Positions 10,367 to 20,520 of a stretch of DNA of 64,000 bases are shown one piece after another (positions within the stretch are counted from its first letter, which is position 1; the number at the start of each line of letters is the position of its first letter). The translations under genes and the position numbers were made by a program. The notes beneath the pieces were generated by a model, which did no database searches, had not been told where the DNA came from, and worked only from the letters and a program-made list of their open reading frames with translations. The DNA comes from Geothrix sp. SG200 (GTDB taxonomy: Bacteria; Acidobacteriota; Holophagae; Holophagales; Holophagaceae): NCBI RefSeq assembly GCF_022808935.1, contig NZ_JAKZFR010000005.1:62001-126000 (forward strand), in the 5' to 3' direction.

Positions 10367-10900
10367 GGGGGCATCCGGAAGGAATAGAGGGTCAGGAACC
10401 ATGATAGGGGCTTGGACGCGTCAGAGTCCGGTTCTCTCGCCCCGCGGGTCCGTGCCGCGGCGCCGAGGTGCGGAGGCGCGGAATCTGACAACCCCTGTCG
10501 GCAGGGTCGCGACTGATGTCTTCCCCCGCACGCCGCGTGGTTTGAAGACGATCACAAGGTCACCTTAAGGCCGGACTTACGGCAAATTTTCCAGCCTAAA
10601 AAATATCGGTCTCCGGACATGGACTTGCTTGACCCGGAGGAAAGGAGTGCGTTAGCTAGTGGTCAGCCAACCCAATCCAACCTGTTCCGCGGGGCATGTC
10701 CACCGCGAACCCCATAACGATCCGTCGCTTTCGGGCCTGGAGCCATCCAGGCGTACTCAGACCACCATCCCGGCTCAGACCGGCCTCACGAAAGGGGATT
10801 TCGAAAGGTTCCGCACCTGAGCTGCCATCCGGCTCGACCACGAGAAGGACCACTGAACGCCCAGCTTCAACCGAAGGAACTTTCAAGGAGGCAACACAAC
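10367..10900. other. Divergent intergenic region, 534 bp
   Basis: Separates the - strand phosphoesterase from the + strand transporter. I see no credible gene. It contains an 11-bp palindrome AAGGTCACCTT (10555-10565), an AT-rich patch (about 10577-10610) and a TTGACC at about 10629 that could be a -35, with no good -10 at the right distance. The transporter has the ribosome site AAGGAGG at about 10885-10891. Confidence 0.5.
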
Positions 10901-12562
10901 ATGGCAATCGCAACCGAGCAAATCGCCACCAAGACCCCGCTCACCAAGGAAGAACGCATGGTGATCGTCGCCTCATCCGTGGGGACGGTGTTCGAGTGGT
11001 ACGACTTCTACCTCTACGCCACGCTGGCGCCGTTCTTCGCGCACCTCTTCTTCCCGAAGGGGAACGATACGGCCGCCCTGCTGTCCGCCTTCGCCGCCTA
11101 CGCGGCGGGCTTCCTGGTCCGCCCCTTCGGCGCCCTGGTGTTCGGGCGCATCGGCGACCTGATCGGGCGGAAGTACACGTTCCTCGTGACCATCATGGTC
11201 ATGGGCCTCTCCACCTTCGGCGTGGGCCTTCTGCCCACCTTCGAGACGGTGGGTTGGCTGGCGCCCATCATCATGGTCACGCTGCGCCTCCTGCAGGGCC
11301 TGGCCCTTGGCGGTGAGTACGGCGGCGCCGCAACCTACGTGGCGGAACACTCCGCCCACGACCGGCGCGGCTACAACACGAGCTGGATCCAGACCACGGC
11401 CACCGTGGGCTTCTTCCTCTGCCTCGGGGTCATCATGGCCTGCCGCGGCACCATGACCAAGGAAGCCTTCGCCAACTGGGGCTGGCGCATCCCCTTCCTC
11501 GTGTCCATCATCCTGCTCGGCGTGTCCGTCTGGATCCGCCTGAAGCTGCACGAGTCGCCGATCTTCACCAAGATGAAGGCGGAAGGCAAGACCTCCAAGG
11601 CCCCCCTCAGCGACAGCTTCCTGAAATACCCCAACAACAAGTACGCGCTGCTCGCCCTCCTCGGCGCCACCGCGGGCCAGGGTGTGGTGTGGTACACGGG
11701 CCAGTTCTACGCGCTCTTCTTCATGCAGATCACGCTGAAGCTGGACTACCAGACCACCTACATGCTCATCGGCGCGTCGCTGCTGCTCGGCACGCCCTTC
11801 TTCATCTTCTTCGGCTGGCTGTCGGACAAGATCGGCCGCCTGAAGATCATCCTGGCGGGCTGCCTCATCGCCGCCCTCACCTTCTTCCCCCTGTTCAAGC
11901 AGCTGACGCACTACGTGAACCCGGCCCTGGAGACCTTCCAGAACAGCACCGTGATCACGGTGGCCGGCAACCCCAAGGACGAGACCTTCAACCTCTTCGT
12001 CGGCCCCTGGAGCAAGTTCACAGAGCTGGACCGCGTGAACGACTTCTTCGGCAAGCAGGGCCTCAACTTCACCAAGGTGGCGCCTGAGGCCGGCAAGATG
12101 GTGGTCGCCACCATCCAGGGCAGGAACGCCACCACGGGCGAGGTCACCACCACCCGCGTGGAAGGCTGGAGCACAGCCTCGGAAGGCGCCCTCAAGAAGG
12201 CCCTGAACGACCTCGGCTATCCCAAGGAAGCCGACAAGTCCAAGGTCAACTACCCCATGACCCTCCTGATCCTGTTTGTCTTCCTCATCTACGTGACCAT
12301 GGTCTACGGGCCCATCGCCGCCTTCCTGGTGGAGCTCTTCCCCACGAACATCCGCTACACCTCCATGTCGCTGCCCTACCACATCGGCAACGGCTGGTTC
12401 GGCGGCATGCTGCCCCTCATCGCCACGGCCATCGTGGCCCTGAAGGGCAACATCTACTTCGGGCTTTGGTATCCCGTCGTCGTGGCCCTCATGACCGTGG
12501 TGATCGGGGCCCTCTTCCTGAAGGAGACCAAGGACCGCGACATCACCACCTACCAGCATTGA
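10901..12562 (+). CDS. MHS-family MFS transporter, probable carboxylate:H+ symporter
   Basis: 553 residues, inner membrane. FEWYDFYLY in the first helix and the loop FGRIGDLIGRK are signatures of the metabolite:H+ symporter (MHS) family, as are GGEYGGAATYVAEH and the C-terminal FPTNIRYTSMSLPYHIGNG. Between the eighth and ninth helices is a hydrophilic insert of about 110 residues (roughly 335-445) that ordinary 430-residue MHS proteins lack. It is followed by acs on the same strand, which suggests acetate or another short carboxylate as substrate. Confidence 0.85.
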   Translation: MAIATEQIATKTPLTKEERMVIVASSVGTVFEWYDFYLYATLAPFFAHLFFPKGNDTAALLSAFAAYAAGFLVRPFGALVFGRIGDLIGRKYTFLVTIMVMGLSTFGVGLLPTFETVGWLAPIIMVTLRLLQGLALGGEYGGAATYVAEHSAHDRRGYNTSWIQTTATVGFFLCLGVIMACRGTMTKEAFANWGWRIPFLVSIILLGVSVWIRLKLHESPIFTKMKAEGKTSKAPLSDSFLKYPNNKYALLALLGATAGQGVVWYTGQFYALFFMQITLKLDYQTTYMLIGASLLLGTPFFIFFGWLSDKIGRLKIILAGCLIAALTFFPLFKQLTHYVNPALETFQNSTVITVAGNPKDETFNLFVGPWSKFTELDRVNDFFGKQGLNFTKVAPEAGKMVVATIQGRNATTGEVTTTRVEGWSTASEGALKKALNDLGYPKEADKSKVNYPMTLLILFVFLIYVTMVYGPIAAFLVELFPTNIRYTSMSLPYHIGNGWFGGMLPLIATAIVALKGNIYFGLWYPVVVALMTVVIGALFLKETKDRDITTYQH

Positions 12563-12600
12563 TCGGACTTCCCGGCGGCTGGGCCGTCGGGAAGGCAGAA

Positions 12601-12632
12601 GGGGTCGGGCGGAGGGGACTTCGCCCGACCCC
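12601..12632 (+). terminator. Hairpin after the MHS transporter
   Basis: A 10-bp perfect stem (12601-12610 with 12623-12632) and a 12-nt loop. It is preceded by a weaker 7-bp stem at 12568-12594. The 285-bp gap before acs therefore probably separates two transcripts, or attenuates read-through. Confidence 0.55.
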
Positions 12633-12847
12633 ACCTCTTGGGTTCTGGGCACCTGACTGGAGGCTCTACCCGAGGTAACGAGTGCTGGACAAGGGGCGGG
12701 GCGGGCCGGAGAATGATCGCCTCCTCCCCCCTTCCAGTGTCTTTCACAGCCTGACGGACCTGCGTGGAGATCCAGGCCTCCACCGGCATCCACACGCTCC
12801 TCCGCCAATTCCCGCCTTCATCTCACCCTCTGGCACGGAGCCGACCC

Positions 12848-14794
<1,947 letters not shown>

Positions 14795-14809
14795 TGCCAT
14801 CCGGGGGTT

Positions 14810-14837
14810 CTCCCTGCCACGCGTGCGTGGCAGGGAG
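14810..14837. repeat. Perfect 13-bp inverted repeat downstream of acs
   Basis: Arms 14810-14822 and 14825-14837 (CTCCCTGCCACGC and complement) with a two-base centre. Followed by a GC-rich stretch with further short inverted pieces to about 14905. It could be a first terminator for acs or a repeat element. Confidence 0.5.
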
Positions 14838-14934
14838 CTCAGGGCTCGCTGCGCGCCTCCGCCTGACGCCACGCGGGGCGTGACTCGCACTCGCCTGACG
14901 GCTCGTGGAGACGGAGCCTCTTCCCAAGCCCCCG

Positions 14935-14965
14935 CGAAGAAGCCCGGCAAAGCCGGGCTTCTTCG
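14935..14965. terminator. Bidirectional terminator between acs and the purine phosphorylase
   Basis: A 14-bp perfect stem (14935-14948 with 14952-14965), AAA loop, flanked by A-rich and T-rich arm ends (GAAGAA / TTCTTC), between convergent genes. Confidence 0.8.
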
Positions 14966-14996
14966 TTCCCTTAACAGGGGGCTGGGTTCTAGGCCA

Positions 14997-15812
14997 CTAC
15001 AGCGGCAGATCTTTCGCGAACGCCCGCACCAGCGCCTCGAAGCGGCCCGCGGCGGCGGCGCCGGCCTCCAGCACTTCCTGGTGGGTGAGGGGCTGGGGCA
15101 GGATGCCGGCGGCCATGTTGCAGAGGCAGGAGATTCCCGCCACGCGCATGCCTTCGTGCCGGGCCACGATGGCTTCGGGCACGGTGCTCATGCCCACGGC
15201 GTCGGCGCCCATCACCCGGAAGGCCCGGATCTCCGCGGGGGTCTCGTAGCTGGGGCCCGTCAGGCCCAGGTACACGCCCTGGCGAAGGGTCTGGCCCAGG
15301 CGGGCGGCACAGGTGGCGAGGTGGGCCCGGAAGGCCGGGTCGTAGACGGCGGTCATGTCCGGGAAGCGCGGACCGGGCTCCACATTGGGGCCGATGAGGG
15401 GGTTCGTGCCGAAGAGGTTGATGTGGTCCGTCAGGGCCATCAGATCGCCCACGCCGAAGGCCGGGTTGAGGGCGCCGGCGGCGTTGGTGAGCAGCACGGC
15501 CTTCGCACCGAGTCGCCCGTAGAGGCGCATGGGCGTGACCACGAGGGGCATGGGATGGCCCTCGTAGAAGTGGAAGCGCCCCGCCTGGAGGACGATCTTC
15601 CGGCCCTCGAACTCGCAGAAGACCAGCTTGCCGCCGTGGCCGGCCACCGTGGGGGCCGGGAAGCCCGGGAGGTCCGTGAAGGGGACGGCCACGCCGGCCT
15701 TCGCCTCGGGGCTTTCCGCCAGGGCGCCCAGGCCTGAACCCAGGACGATGGCGAGATCCGGGACGAAGGGTGCCCGGGCCTGCAGGGCCTGGAGGGCGGA
15801 AGCGGCGGTCAT
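14997..15812 (-). CDS. Purine-nucleoside phosphorylase (trimeric, PNP-I)
   Basis: 271 residues starting MTAASALQALQARAPF. It cleaves purine (deoxy)nucleosides with phosphate to base and ribose-1-phosphate in purine salvage. Seen: VLGSGLGAL phosphate loop, AGRFHFYEGH, LLTNAAGALNP, LTGPSYETPAEIR and GADAVGMSTVPEAIVARH, all hallmarks of the roughly 270-residue trimeric PNP/MTAP family; the family also includes xanthosine phosphorylase (XapA) and MTA phosphorylase, so exact substrate is open. It is 20 bp downstream of the lipoprotein gene, on the same strand. Confidence 0.9.
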   Translation of the reverse strand: MTAASALQALQARAPFVPDLAIVLGSGLGALAESPEAKAGVAVPFTDLPGFPAPTVAGHGGKLVFCEFEGRKIVLQAGRFHFYEGHPMPLVVTPMRLYGRLGAKAVLLTNAAGALNPAFGVGDLMALTDHINLFGTNPLIGPNVEPGPRFPDMTAVYDPAFRAHLATCAARLGQTLRQGVYLGLTGPSYETPAEIRAFRVMGADAVGMSTVPEAIVARHEGMRVAGISCLCNMAAGILPQPLTHQEVLEAGAAAAGRFEALVRAFAKDLPL

Positions 15813-15832
15813 GGCGTCTCCTGGGCGGAGGA

Positions 15833-17767
15833 CTAGAGGCTGGGCGTGAAGCTCACGGTCACGATCACGTCGGGCTGGATGGCGCCCGGGCTCTTCAGCC
15901 GCACCCGCACCGGATGGTAGGCCGGAGGGGTCCGGTAGGCGGGGAGGGTGACGACATCCGTGGTTCCGCCGGCGCCGGTGAAGGCGAAGCTCCGGTCGAT
16001 GTAGGGCAGGTCCAGATCCACCTCGCTTCCGGCCGCCAGGGCCGGGGAGATGCTCACGCCGATCACGTAGCGCCGGTCGGCGCTGAGGTTGAAGCCGCTG
16101 TAGAACACTTCGCCTTCGGACTGGTTCGGATAGCTGCCCCCCACCTGGACGGCCTTGGCCATGCTGAGGGTGAAGGGGGCCAGCGGGGTGGTGAGCGCAT
16201 TGGGATCCGTGCCCCAGTTCACCACGAAGGAAGCCAGGGGCCCCGTGGTGGGCCGCGGCCACGGCATGCCGAAGGGAGTCGTGAGGGCGCCCAGGGTCGA
16301 GTCCGTGAAGATCGCTGCGAGATCGACCGGTTCGGCCGCGGTCTTGGACTCCTTGAGCCGGGCGACCTGGGAGTAGATGTTGAGCGGTTCTGAATCCCGG
16401 AGCCCGTCAGAGTTCGTCCTGCCGGGGGCCAGGAAGAGCCGGGCCGCGGCCAGGGGATCGATCTTGGCCCAATCGGTGGACGTCCCCGGGCTGGTGAGGC
16501 TGTTGGCCTTGAGGATGATCTCCCAGGCGAGGGCGCGGAGGGCGGGGGCGGCGTAGGGGGTGAGCTGGGCGGAGGTCAGCGTGCTCAGGTCCCGGATGTC
16601 GACGGCAGGCGCGGCCAGGCCGGTGCCCTGGGTGTCCGCCAGGTAGGGGGACTTCAGGACATCGGCGGCCATGGCCCCGGCCAGGCCTTCGATGCGCGCC
16701 ATGTCCGGACTCAGGTCCGCGAGGGCCGCGCCGACAGGGAACAGGGGGGCCCGGGGGATGGAGAAGGTCCGGCCGGATCCGCTGGCGTAGAGGGCGCCGC
16801 GGGCGATCAGGGGCAGGATGACGCCTTCGTCCCACGCATCGTCGTTGGTCGGGCCGCCCTGGATGGATCCGAAATAGTGGAAGGTCTGGCGGAGGTAGTC
16901 GAAGGCCAGGGGGTAGACGGAATGGTCGAATTCCACGAAGGAGCCGCGGGGTTCCGATACGCCCGGAGCATAGTGGAGGTCGAGGACGCCGCCCGGGGTG
17001 GCCGTCCCGAAGGTGTTCCGGTAGCTGGCGACGGTGTCGCCGATGGCGAGGACACGGCTTCCGGTGCCCGTGGTCCTGCCGGACAGGCTGGTCTCAAGGA
17101 TGGGGTGGGCCCCTTCGGGACCCATGAGGTAGCCGGAGATCAGGGTCGGATCGACCAGCCACCAGGCGTCCGAGAGCCCGACCGTGAAGTCGACGACGCT
17201 GTTTCCGGCCGGGAGGGCCGAGGGTGTCGGGTCTCCCGAGGGGGCGGTGCCATCCACGGCCTTGCGCATCGCGTAGCGGAGGCGGGTGGACTGGGGGACG
17301 GTGCTGTTGATGCCGGCCGGGTCGCCGATCAGGTTCACCGGGGTTCCGCCCCCGTCGAAGGAGCTCAGGAGCTCGACCATCAGGGGCTTGTCCTTGGCCA
17401 CCGTCACGGCGTAGGCCCCATTGGCGTCGGTGTAGGTCGAATCATCCTTGGATGAGACCAGGATCCAGGAGGTGGACTTGGTCACCCCGTCGGGGTTGAG
17501 CTGGTCGTTGCGCTGGTAGACCCGGATCTTGGCGTACCGGGCGGGCATCGACTTGAGGTTCGCCGCCACGGTGCTGTCCACCAGTCCGGTGGGCACGCCA
17601 TTAGCGTCCGTGGCAAGGGGCACCCGGCTGTAGGTGACGGTGCCCGAGACGGTGATGGTGGTGGCGGCGGCGGCGGTATCCCCGCTCTTCTTCCCCCCGC
17701 AGGCCAGCGCCGAGGCCAGAAGCACAACGGCCCCCAGGGCCCGAAGGGTAGCTCGGTACAACGGCAT
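15833..17767 (-). CDS. Large lipoprotein of unknown function
   Basis: 644 residues from the ATG at 17767, preceded by GAGGTGG; a GTG six bases earlier is possible. The signal peptide ends in a lipobox, LLASALAC, with C23 as the lipidated residue, followed by GGKKSGD. About residues 38-130 resemble a carboxypeptidase-like or Ig-like fold (VSGTVTYSRVPL to TDANGAYAVTV). The rest has no motif I recognise. Probably anchored in the outer or inner membrane facing the periplasm. Confidence 0.7.
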   Translation of the reverse strand: MPLYRATLRALGAVVLLASALACGGKKSGDTAAAATTITVSGTVTYSRVPLATDANGVPTGLVDSTVAANLKSMPARYAKIRVYQRNDQLNPDGVTKSTSWILVSSKDDSTYTDANGAYAVTVAKDKPLMVELLSSFDGGGTPVNLIGDPAGINSTVPQSTRLRYAMRKAVDGTAPSGDPTPSALPAGNSVVDFTVGLSDAWWLVDPTLISGYLMGPEGAHPILETSLSGRTTGTGSRVLAIGDTVASYRNTFGTATPGGVLDLHYAPGVSEPRGSFVEFDHSVYPLAFDYLRQTFHYFGSIQGGPTNDDAWDEGVILPLIARGALYASGSGRTFSIPRAPLFPVGAALADLSPDMARIEGLAGAMAADVLKSPYLADTQGTGLAAPAVDIRDLSTLTSAQLTPYAAPALRALAWEIILKANSLTSPGTSTDWAKIDPLAAARLFLAPGRTNSDGLRDSEPLNIYSQVARLKESKTAAEPVDLAAIFTDSTLGALTTPFGMPWPRPTTGPLASFVVNWGTDPNALTTPLAPFTLSMAKAVQVGGSYPNQSEGEVFYSGFNLSADRRYVIGVSISPALAAGSEVDLDLPYIDRSFAFTGAGGTTDVVTLPAYRTPPAYHPVRVRLKSPGAIQPDVIVTVSFTPSL

Positions 17768-17913
17768 GACCACCTCAGAACGGCGAAAGGATCAAGTCTA
17801 GCATGGCGTCCGCGGCCGGTCCCGCGCCGGGACACGGTGGGGCGCTTCCTTCCAGTGCCGCGGGTGGCGCGGAGGTTCAGCGTGCCTGGCACCTCCCTGA
17901 TGGGAGTCGCGGA

Positions 17914-18990
17914 TCAGCGCTTGGCGCCGGTCCCCAGCAGGGCGTTCTGGGCGGCGAGGTCGGCGGAGACCTCTTCCTCGTCGTTGAGGACCGGCAGGGG
18001 ATTCCGCTGGACGCCATCGATCTTGAGCTCGAAGTGGAGGTGCGGACCCGTGGCGTTGCCCGTGCGGCCCACCTCGGCGATCTTCTGGCCCCGGCGGACG
18101 ATGTCCCCCTCATGGACCAGGTTCAGCTGGTGGTGGGCGTAGAGGGTGGCCACGCCGTTCCCGTGATCCACCACCACGAAATTGCCGTACTGCCTGTGCT
18201 TCCCGGCCATCACCACCTGCCCGTCCATGGCCGCGAAGACGGCCGTGCCGGCGGGGGCGTTGAGGTCGATGCCGCGGTGCCGGCCCTTGTAGCGGACCCG
18301 CTTCTTGCGCTGGTTCTTCACCCGCACGGTCTTGGTGCGCATGCGGGGGCCCCAGGCGGAGCTGATGGTCCGGGTCTCCACGGGCCAGAGCAGGTCGAGA
18401 TGGCCCGGGTCGGCCGGCGTGAAGGTGGGCAGCAGGGCGTTCAGCTCGGCCTCGCTGACCGGCGGCATGACCGGCTGCATCCGGGCCAGGAGCTGGGAGG
18501 GGTTGTCGGGAGGCAGGTGCGCCTCGAGGTGGCCGGAGGTCGCGCCAGTCCGGGCCTCGGGGGTCACGGCGCGGACCTGGTAGGGCAGCAGACGCTCCAG
18601 GTGGGGCATGGGAGCCGGAGGCACGACGGCGGGCGCGGGCAGGGCGGCGAGGGCGGGCCGGGGCACGGCCGGGAGGGCCTGGACGGGCGCTTCGTCCGCA
18701 TCCGCGGCCGCGGCGCGCGCCGAGAGCGCCGATGGCTTGGACGCGCGCACCTTCAGGCGGGCGCCCAGGGACAGCTTGGACAGCTTCCGTCCGGGGTTCA
18801 GGGCGGCCAGGTCGGCCAGGCTCAGGCCATGGGCGCGGGCGATGGCAGCGGCGGTCTCGCCTTTGCGCACGATGTGGACGGCACCATCATCGGCGGGCCT
18901 GGAGGAGGTCTTCTTGGAGGTCCGCTTCGGGGCGGCCTGGAGGCCGAGGCTGAGGGACGCGAGAACAAGGGTCAAGACGGCATGACGCAT
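17914..18990 (-). CDS. LysM domain M23 peptidase
   Basis: 358 residues. A signal peptide (MRHAVLTLVLASLSLGLQA) precedes a LysM domain (about 38-83, HIVRKGETAAAIARAHGLSL), then a Pro/Ala linker and a C-terminal M23 domain. The zinc ligands are present: H238 and D242 in HRGIDLNAP, and H317/H319 in GPHLHFEL, so it should be an active peptidoglycan endopeptidase in the periplasm. It is monocistronic by spacing. Confidence 0.88.
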   Translation of the reverse strand: MRHAVLTLVLASLSLGLQAAPKRTSKKTSSRPADDGAVHIVRKGETAAAIARAHGLSLADLAALNPGRKLSKLSLGARLKVRASKPSALSARAAAADADEAPVQALPAVPRPALAALPAPAVVPPAPMPHLERLLPYQVRAVTPEARTGATSGHLEAHLPPDNPSQLLARMQPVMPPVSEAELNALLPTFTPADPGHLDLLWPVETRTISSAWGPRMRTKTVRVKNQRKKRVRYKGRHRGIDLNAPAGTAVFAAMDGQVVMAGKHRQYGNFVVVDHGNGVATLYAHHQLNLVHEGDIVRRGQKIAEVGRTGNATGPHLHFELKIDGVQRNPLPVLNDEEEVSADLAAQNALLGTGAKR

Positions 18991-19149
18991 GAAAAAACTC
19001 CCGGCTGGAACGGAAAAGCCTGCTTCGCTAGGCCTCCTTGGGGGGGTCGTGACCCCGGTCGCGATGGAATAAGGAACAGTCCAGTCCCCAATCCTAGCGG
19101 GGTCCTGGAACCTTGCATATGCAAATGTTTTCCAACTGGCGTGGCAGGC

Positions 19150-19650
19150 TCAGGGCGCCCAGGGGCACCCTTCCCAGGGCAGGGTCACGGTGCCCCGCCG
19201 CCCCCCCTCCTTGCGGAGGAGACGGGCCGGCCCGATGGCCATGCCGTGGCTCACGGCCTTGAGCATGTCGTAGAGCACCAGCAGGCCCACCGTCACGCCG
19301 GCCAGGGCCTCCATCTCGATGCCGGTCCGCCCCTCGCAGCTCACGGCCACCCGGAGCCAGGCCCGCCGCAGGTCCGGATCCCAGTGGTGGACCACATCCA
19401 CGGCCTCAATGGCCAGGGGGTGGGCCAGGGGGATCAGGTCCGAGGCCCGCTTCACGCCGCCCACCGCCCCGATCCGCGCCACGGACCAGGGATCGCCCTT
19501 GGGACCGCCGCCCTTCGACAGGGCCTCGGCCGCGGGCGCGTCCAGCTCCAGGTAGCCCGCGGCCACGGCCATGCGCCGCGTCACGGCCTTGGCCGACACG
19601 TCCACCATCTTGGGGCGGCCTTCGGGATCCAGGTGGGTCAGCTTGGCCAT
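19150..19650 (-). CDS. moaC: Cyclic pyranopterin monophosphate synthase
   Basis: 166 residues from the ATG at 19650. MoaC converts the MoaA product to cyclic pyranopterin monophosphate in molybdopterin synthesis. Conserved blocks: LTHLDPEGRPKMVDVS, KGDPWSVARIGAVGGVKRAS, LIPLAHPL, and TGIEMEALAGVTVGLLVLYD with the catalytic Asp. The usual IPLCHPL has Ala for Cys. No other moa gene is nearby. Confidence 0.9.
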   Translation of the reverse strand: MAKLTHLDPEGRPKMVDVSAKAVTRRMAVAAGYLELDAPAAEALSKGGGPKGDPWSVARIGAVGGVKRASDLIPLAHPLAIEAVDVVHHWDPDLRRAWLRVAVSCEGRTGIEMEALAGVTVGLLVLYDMLKAVSHGMAIGPARLLRKEGGRRGTVTLPWEGCPWAP

Positions 19651-19671
19651 GAGGTCTCCGAAGTGGGGGCT

Positions 19672-19694
19672 TTCAGCAGGCTCGGCCTGCTGAA
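19672..19694. terminator. Hairpin between the HAD gene and moaC
   Basis: A perfect 10-bp stem (19672-19681 with 19685-19694) with a TCG loop just upstream of moaC and downstream of the HAD gene on the - strand. No U-run. Confidence 0.5.
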
Positions 19695-19704
19695 GGCCCG
19701 GGGG

Positions 19705-19750
19705 TCCGGGGGGACATCGCGAACGACGTGAGCAGGCGGTCCCCCCCGGA
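19705..19750. repeat. Dispersed hairpin repeat A, copy 1
   Basis: 46 nt bounded by inverted TCCGGGGGG / CCCCCCGGA ends, with the core ACATCGCGA...GAGCAGGCGGT. A near-identical copy is at 20467-20515. It ends at the first base of the HAD stop codon region, so it lies directly downstream of that gene. Confidence 0.7.
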
Positions 19751-20398
19751 TCATAGATAGGCCAGGAGGATGTCCCGCAGCGCCGCCGTGTCCGGCGCGT
19801 AGGCCCGGGGGCCGCAGGCGGCCAGGGCCTCCTGGGAGTAGAAGCCGTGGCCCACGGCCACGCTGGGCACGCCGGCATCCCGGGCCATGTCCAGGTCGAA
19901 GGGGGTGTCGCCCACCATGAGGATCTCCTCCGGGGCCAGGCCGGTCAGGGCCTGCATCTTCTCCAGGCTCTCGGGGTGGGGCTTGCCATGGGTGACCTCG
20001 TCGGGGGTGATGATGGGGTCGAACCAGGCCTCCCAGCCCCAGCGGGCCATCTGGCGCAGCAGGGGGACCCGGCGCTTGGAGGTGGCCACCGCCATGCGCT
20101 GGCCGCGCCCCCGCAGCTCCTCCAGCAGCTCGGGGATGCCCTCGAAGGGCTGCATCAGGTGCTCGTGCTCCGCGTGGCCGAAGCTGCGGTAGGCCTTGAG
20201 CACCGTGTCGTAGTCCAGGCCCAGGGGGCCGAAGGTGTTGCGGATGCCCGCCTCCACGGGCAGGCCCACGTACTTCAGCCATTCGTGCATGACCGAGCGG
20301 GGCTGGCCCAGGGCGTCCAGGGCGTGGGCCATGCCGGCCTCGATGAGGGGGCGGCTGTCCACCAGCGTGCCGTCGAAGTCCCAGGCGATGAGTTTCAA
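19751..20398 (-). CDS. HAD-family phosphatase, phosphoglycolate phosphatase-like
   Basis: 215 residues starting at a TTG (20396-20398) with GGGAGG upstream; the second residue on reads KLIAWDFDGTLVDSR, so the nucleophile Asp is D7 and D9 the acid. VATSKR (motif II), the lysine in GKPHPESLEK (motif III) and GDTPFDLDMA (motif IV) complete a Gph/PGMB-type HAD with an alpha cap. It hydrolyses a small phosphate ester; phosphoglycolate is a guess. Confidence 0.85.
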   Translation of the reverse strand: MKLIAWDFDGTLVDSRPLIEAGMAHALDALGQPRSVMHEWLKYVGLPVEAGIRNTFGPLGLDYDTVLKAYRSFGHAEHEHLMQPFEGIPELLEELRGRGQRMAVATSKRRVPLLRQMARWGWEAWFDPIITPDEVTHGKPHPESLEKMQALTGLAPEEILMVGDTPFDLDMARDAGVPSVAVGHGFYSQEALAACGPRAYAPDTAALRDILLAYL

Positions 20399-20426
20399 AG
20401 AGGCCTCCCTACTTTCATGATGGCAG

Positions 20427-20459
20427 ACCGCATGGCAGGGCTTGGCCCTGCCATGCGGT
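20427..20459. terminator. Terminator downstream of serA
   Basis: A perfect 15-bp stem (20427-20441 with 20445-20459), TTG loop, containing CATGGCAGGG. It lies between serA and the HAD gene on the - strand. Confidence 0.7.
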
Positions 20460-20466
20460 GGGGGGC

Positions 20467-20515
20467 TCCGGGGGGGACATCGCGAGCGTCAGCGAGCAGG
20501 CGGTCCCCCCCCGGA
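20467..20515. repeat. Dispersed hairpin repeat A, copy 2
   Basis: 49 nt with the same TCCGGGGGG / CCCCCCGGA ends and ACATCGCGAGCGTCAGCGAG core as copy 1. It starts a few bases beyond the serA stop codon. Confidence 0.7.
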
Positions 20516-20520
20516 CAGCA

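Noticed and set aside
17803-19731. A 642-residue + strand frame across the M23 and moaC genes
   Set aside because: Low-complexity Gly/His/Arg-rich translation opposite a clear LysM/M23 peptidase and MoaC.
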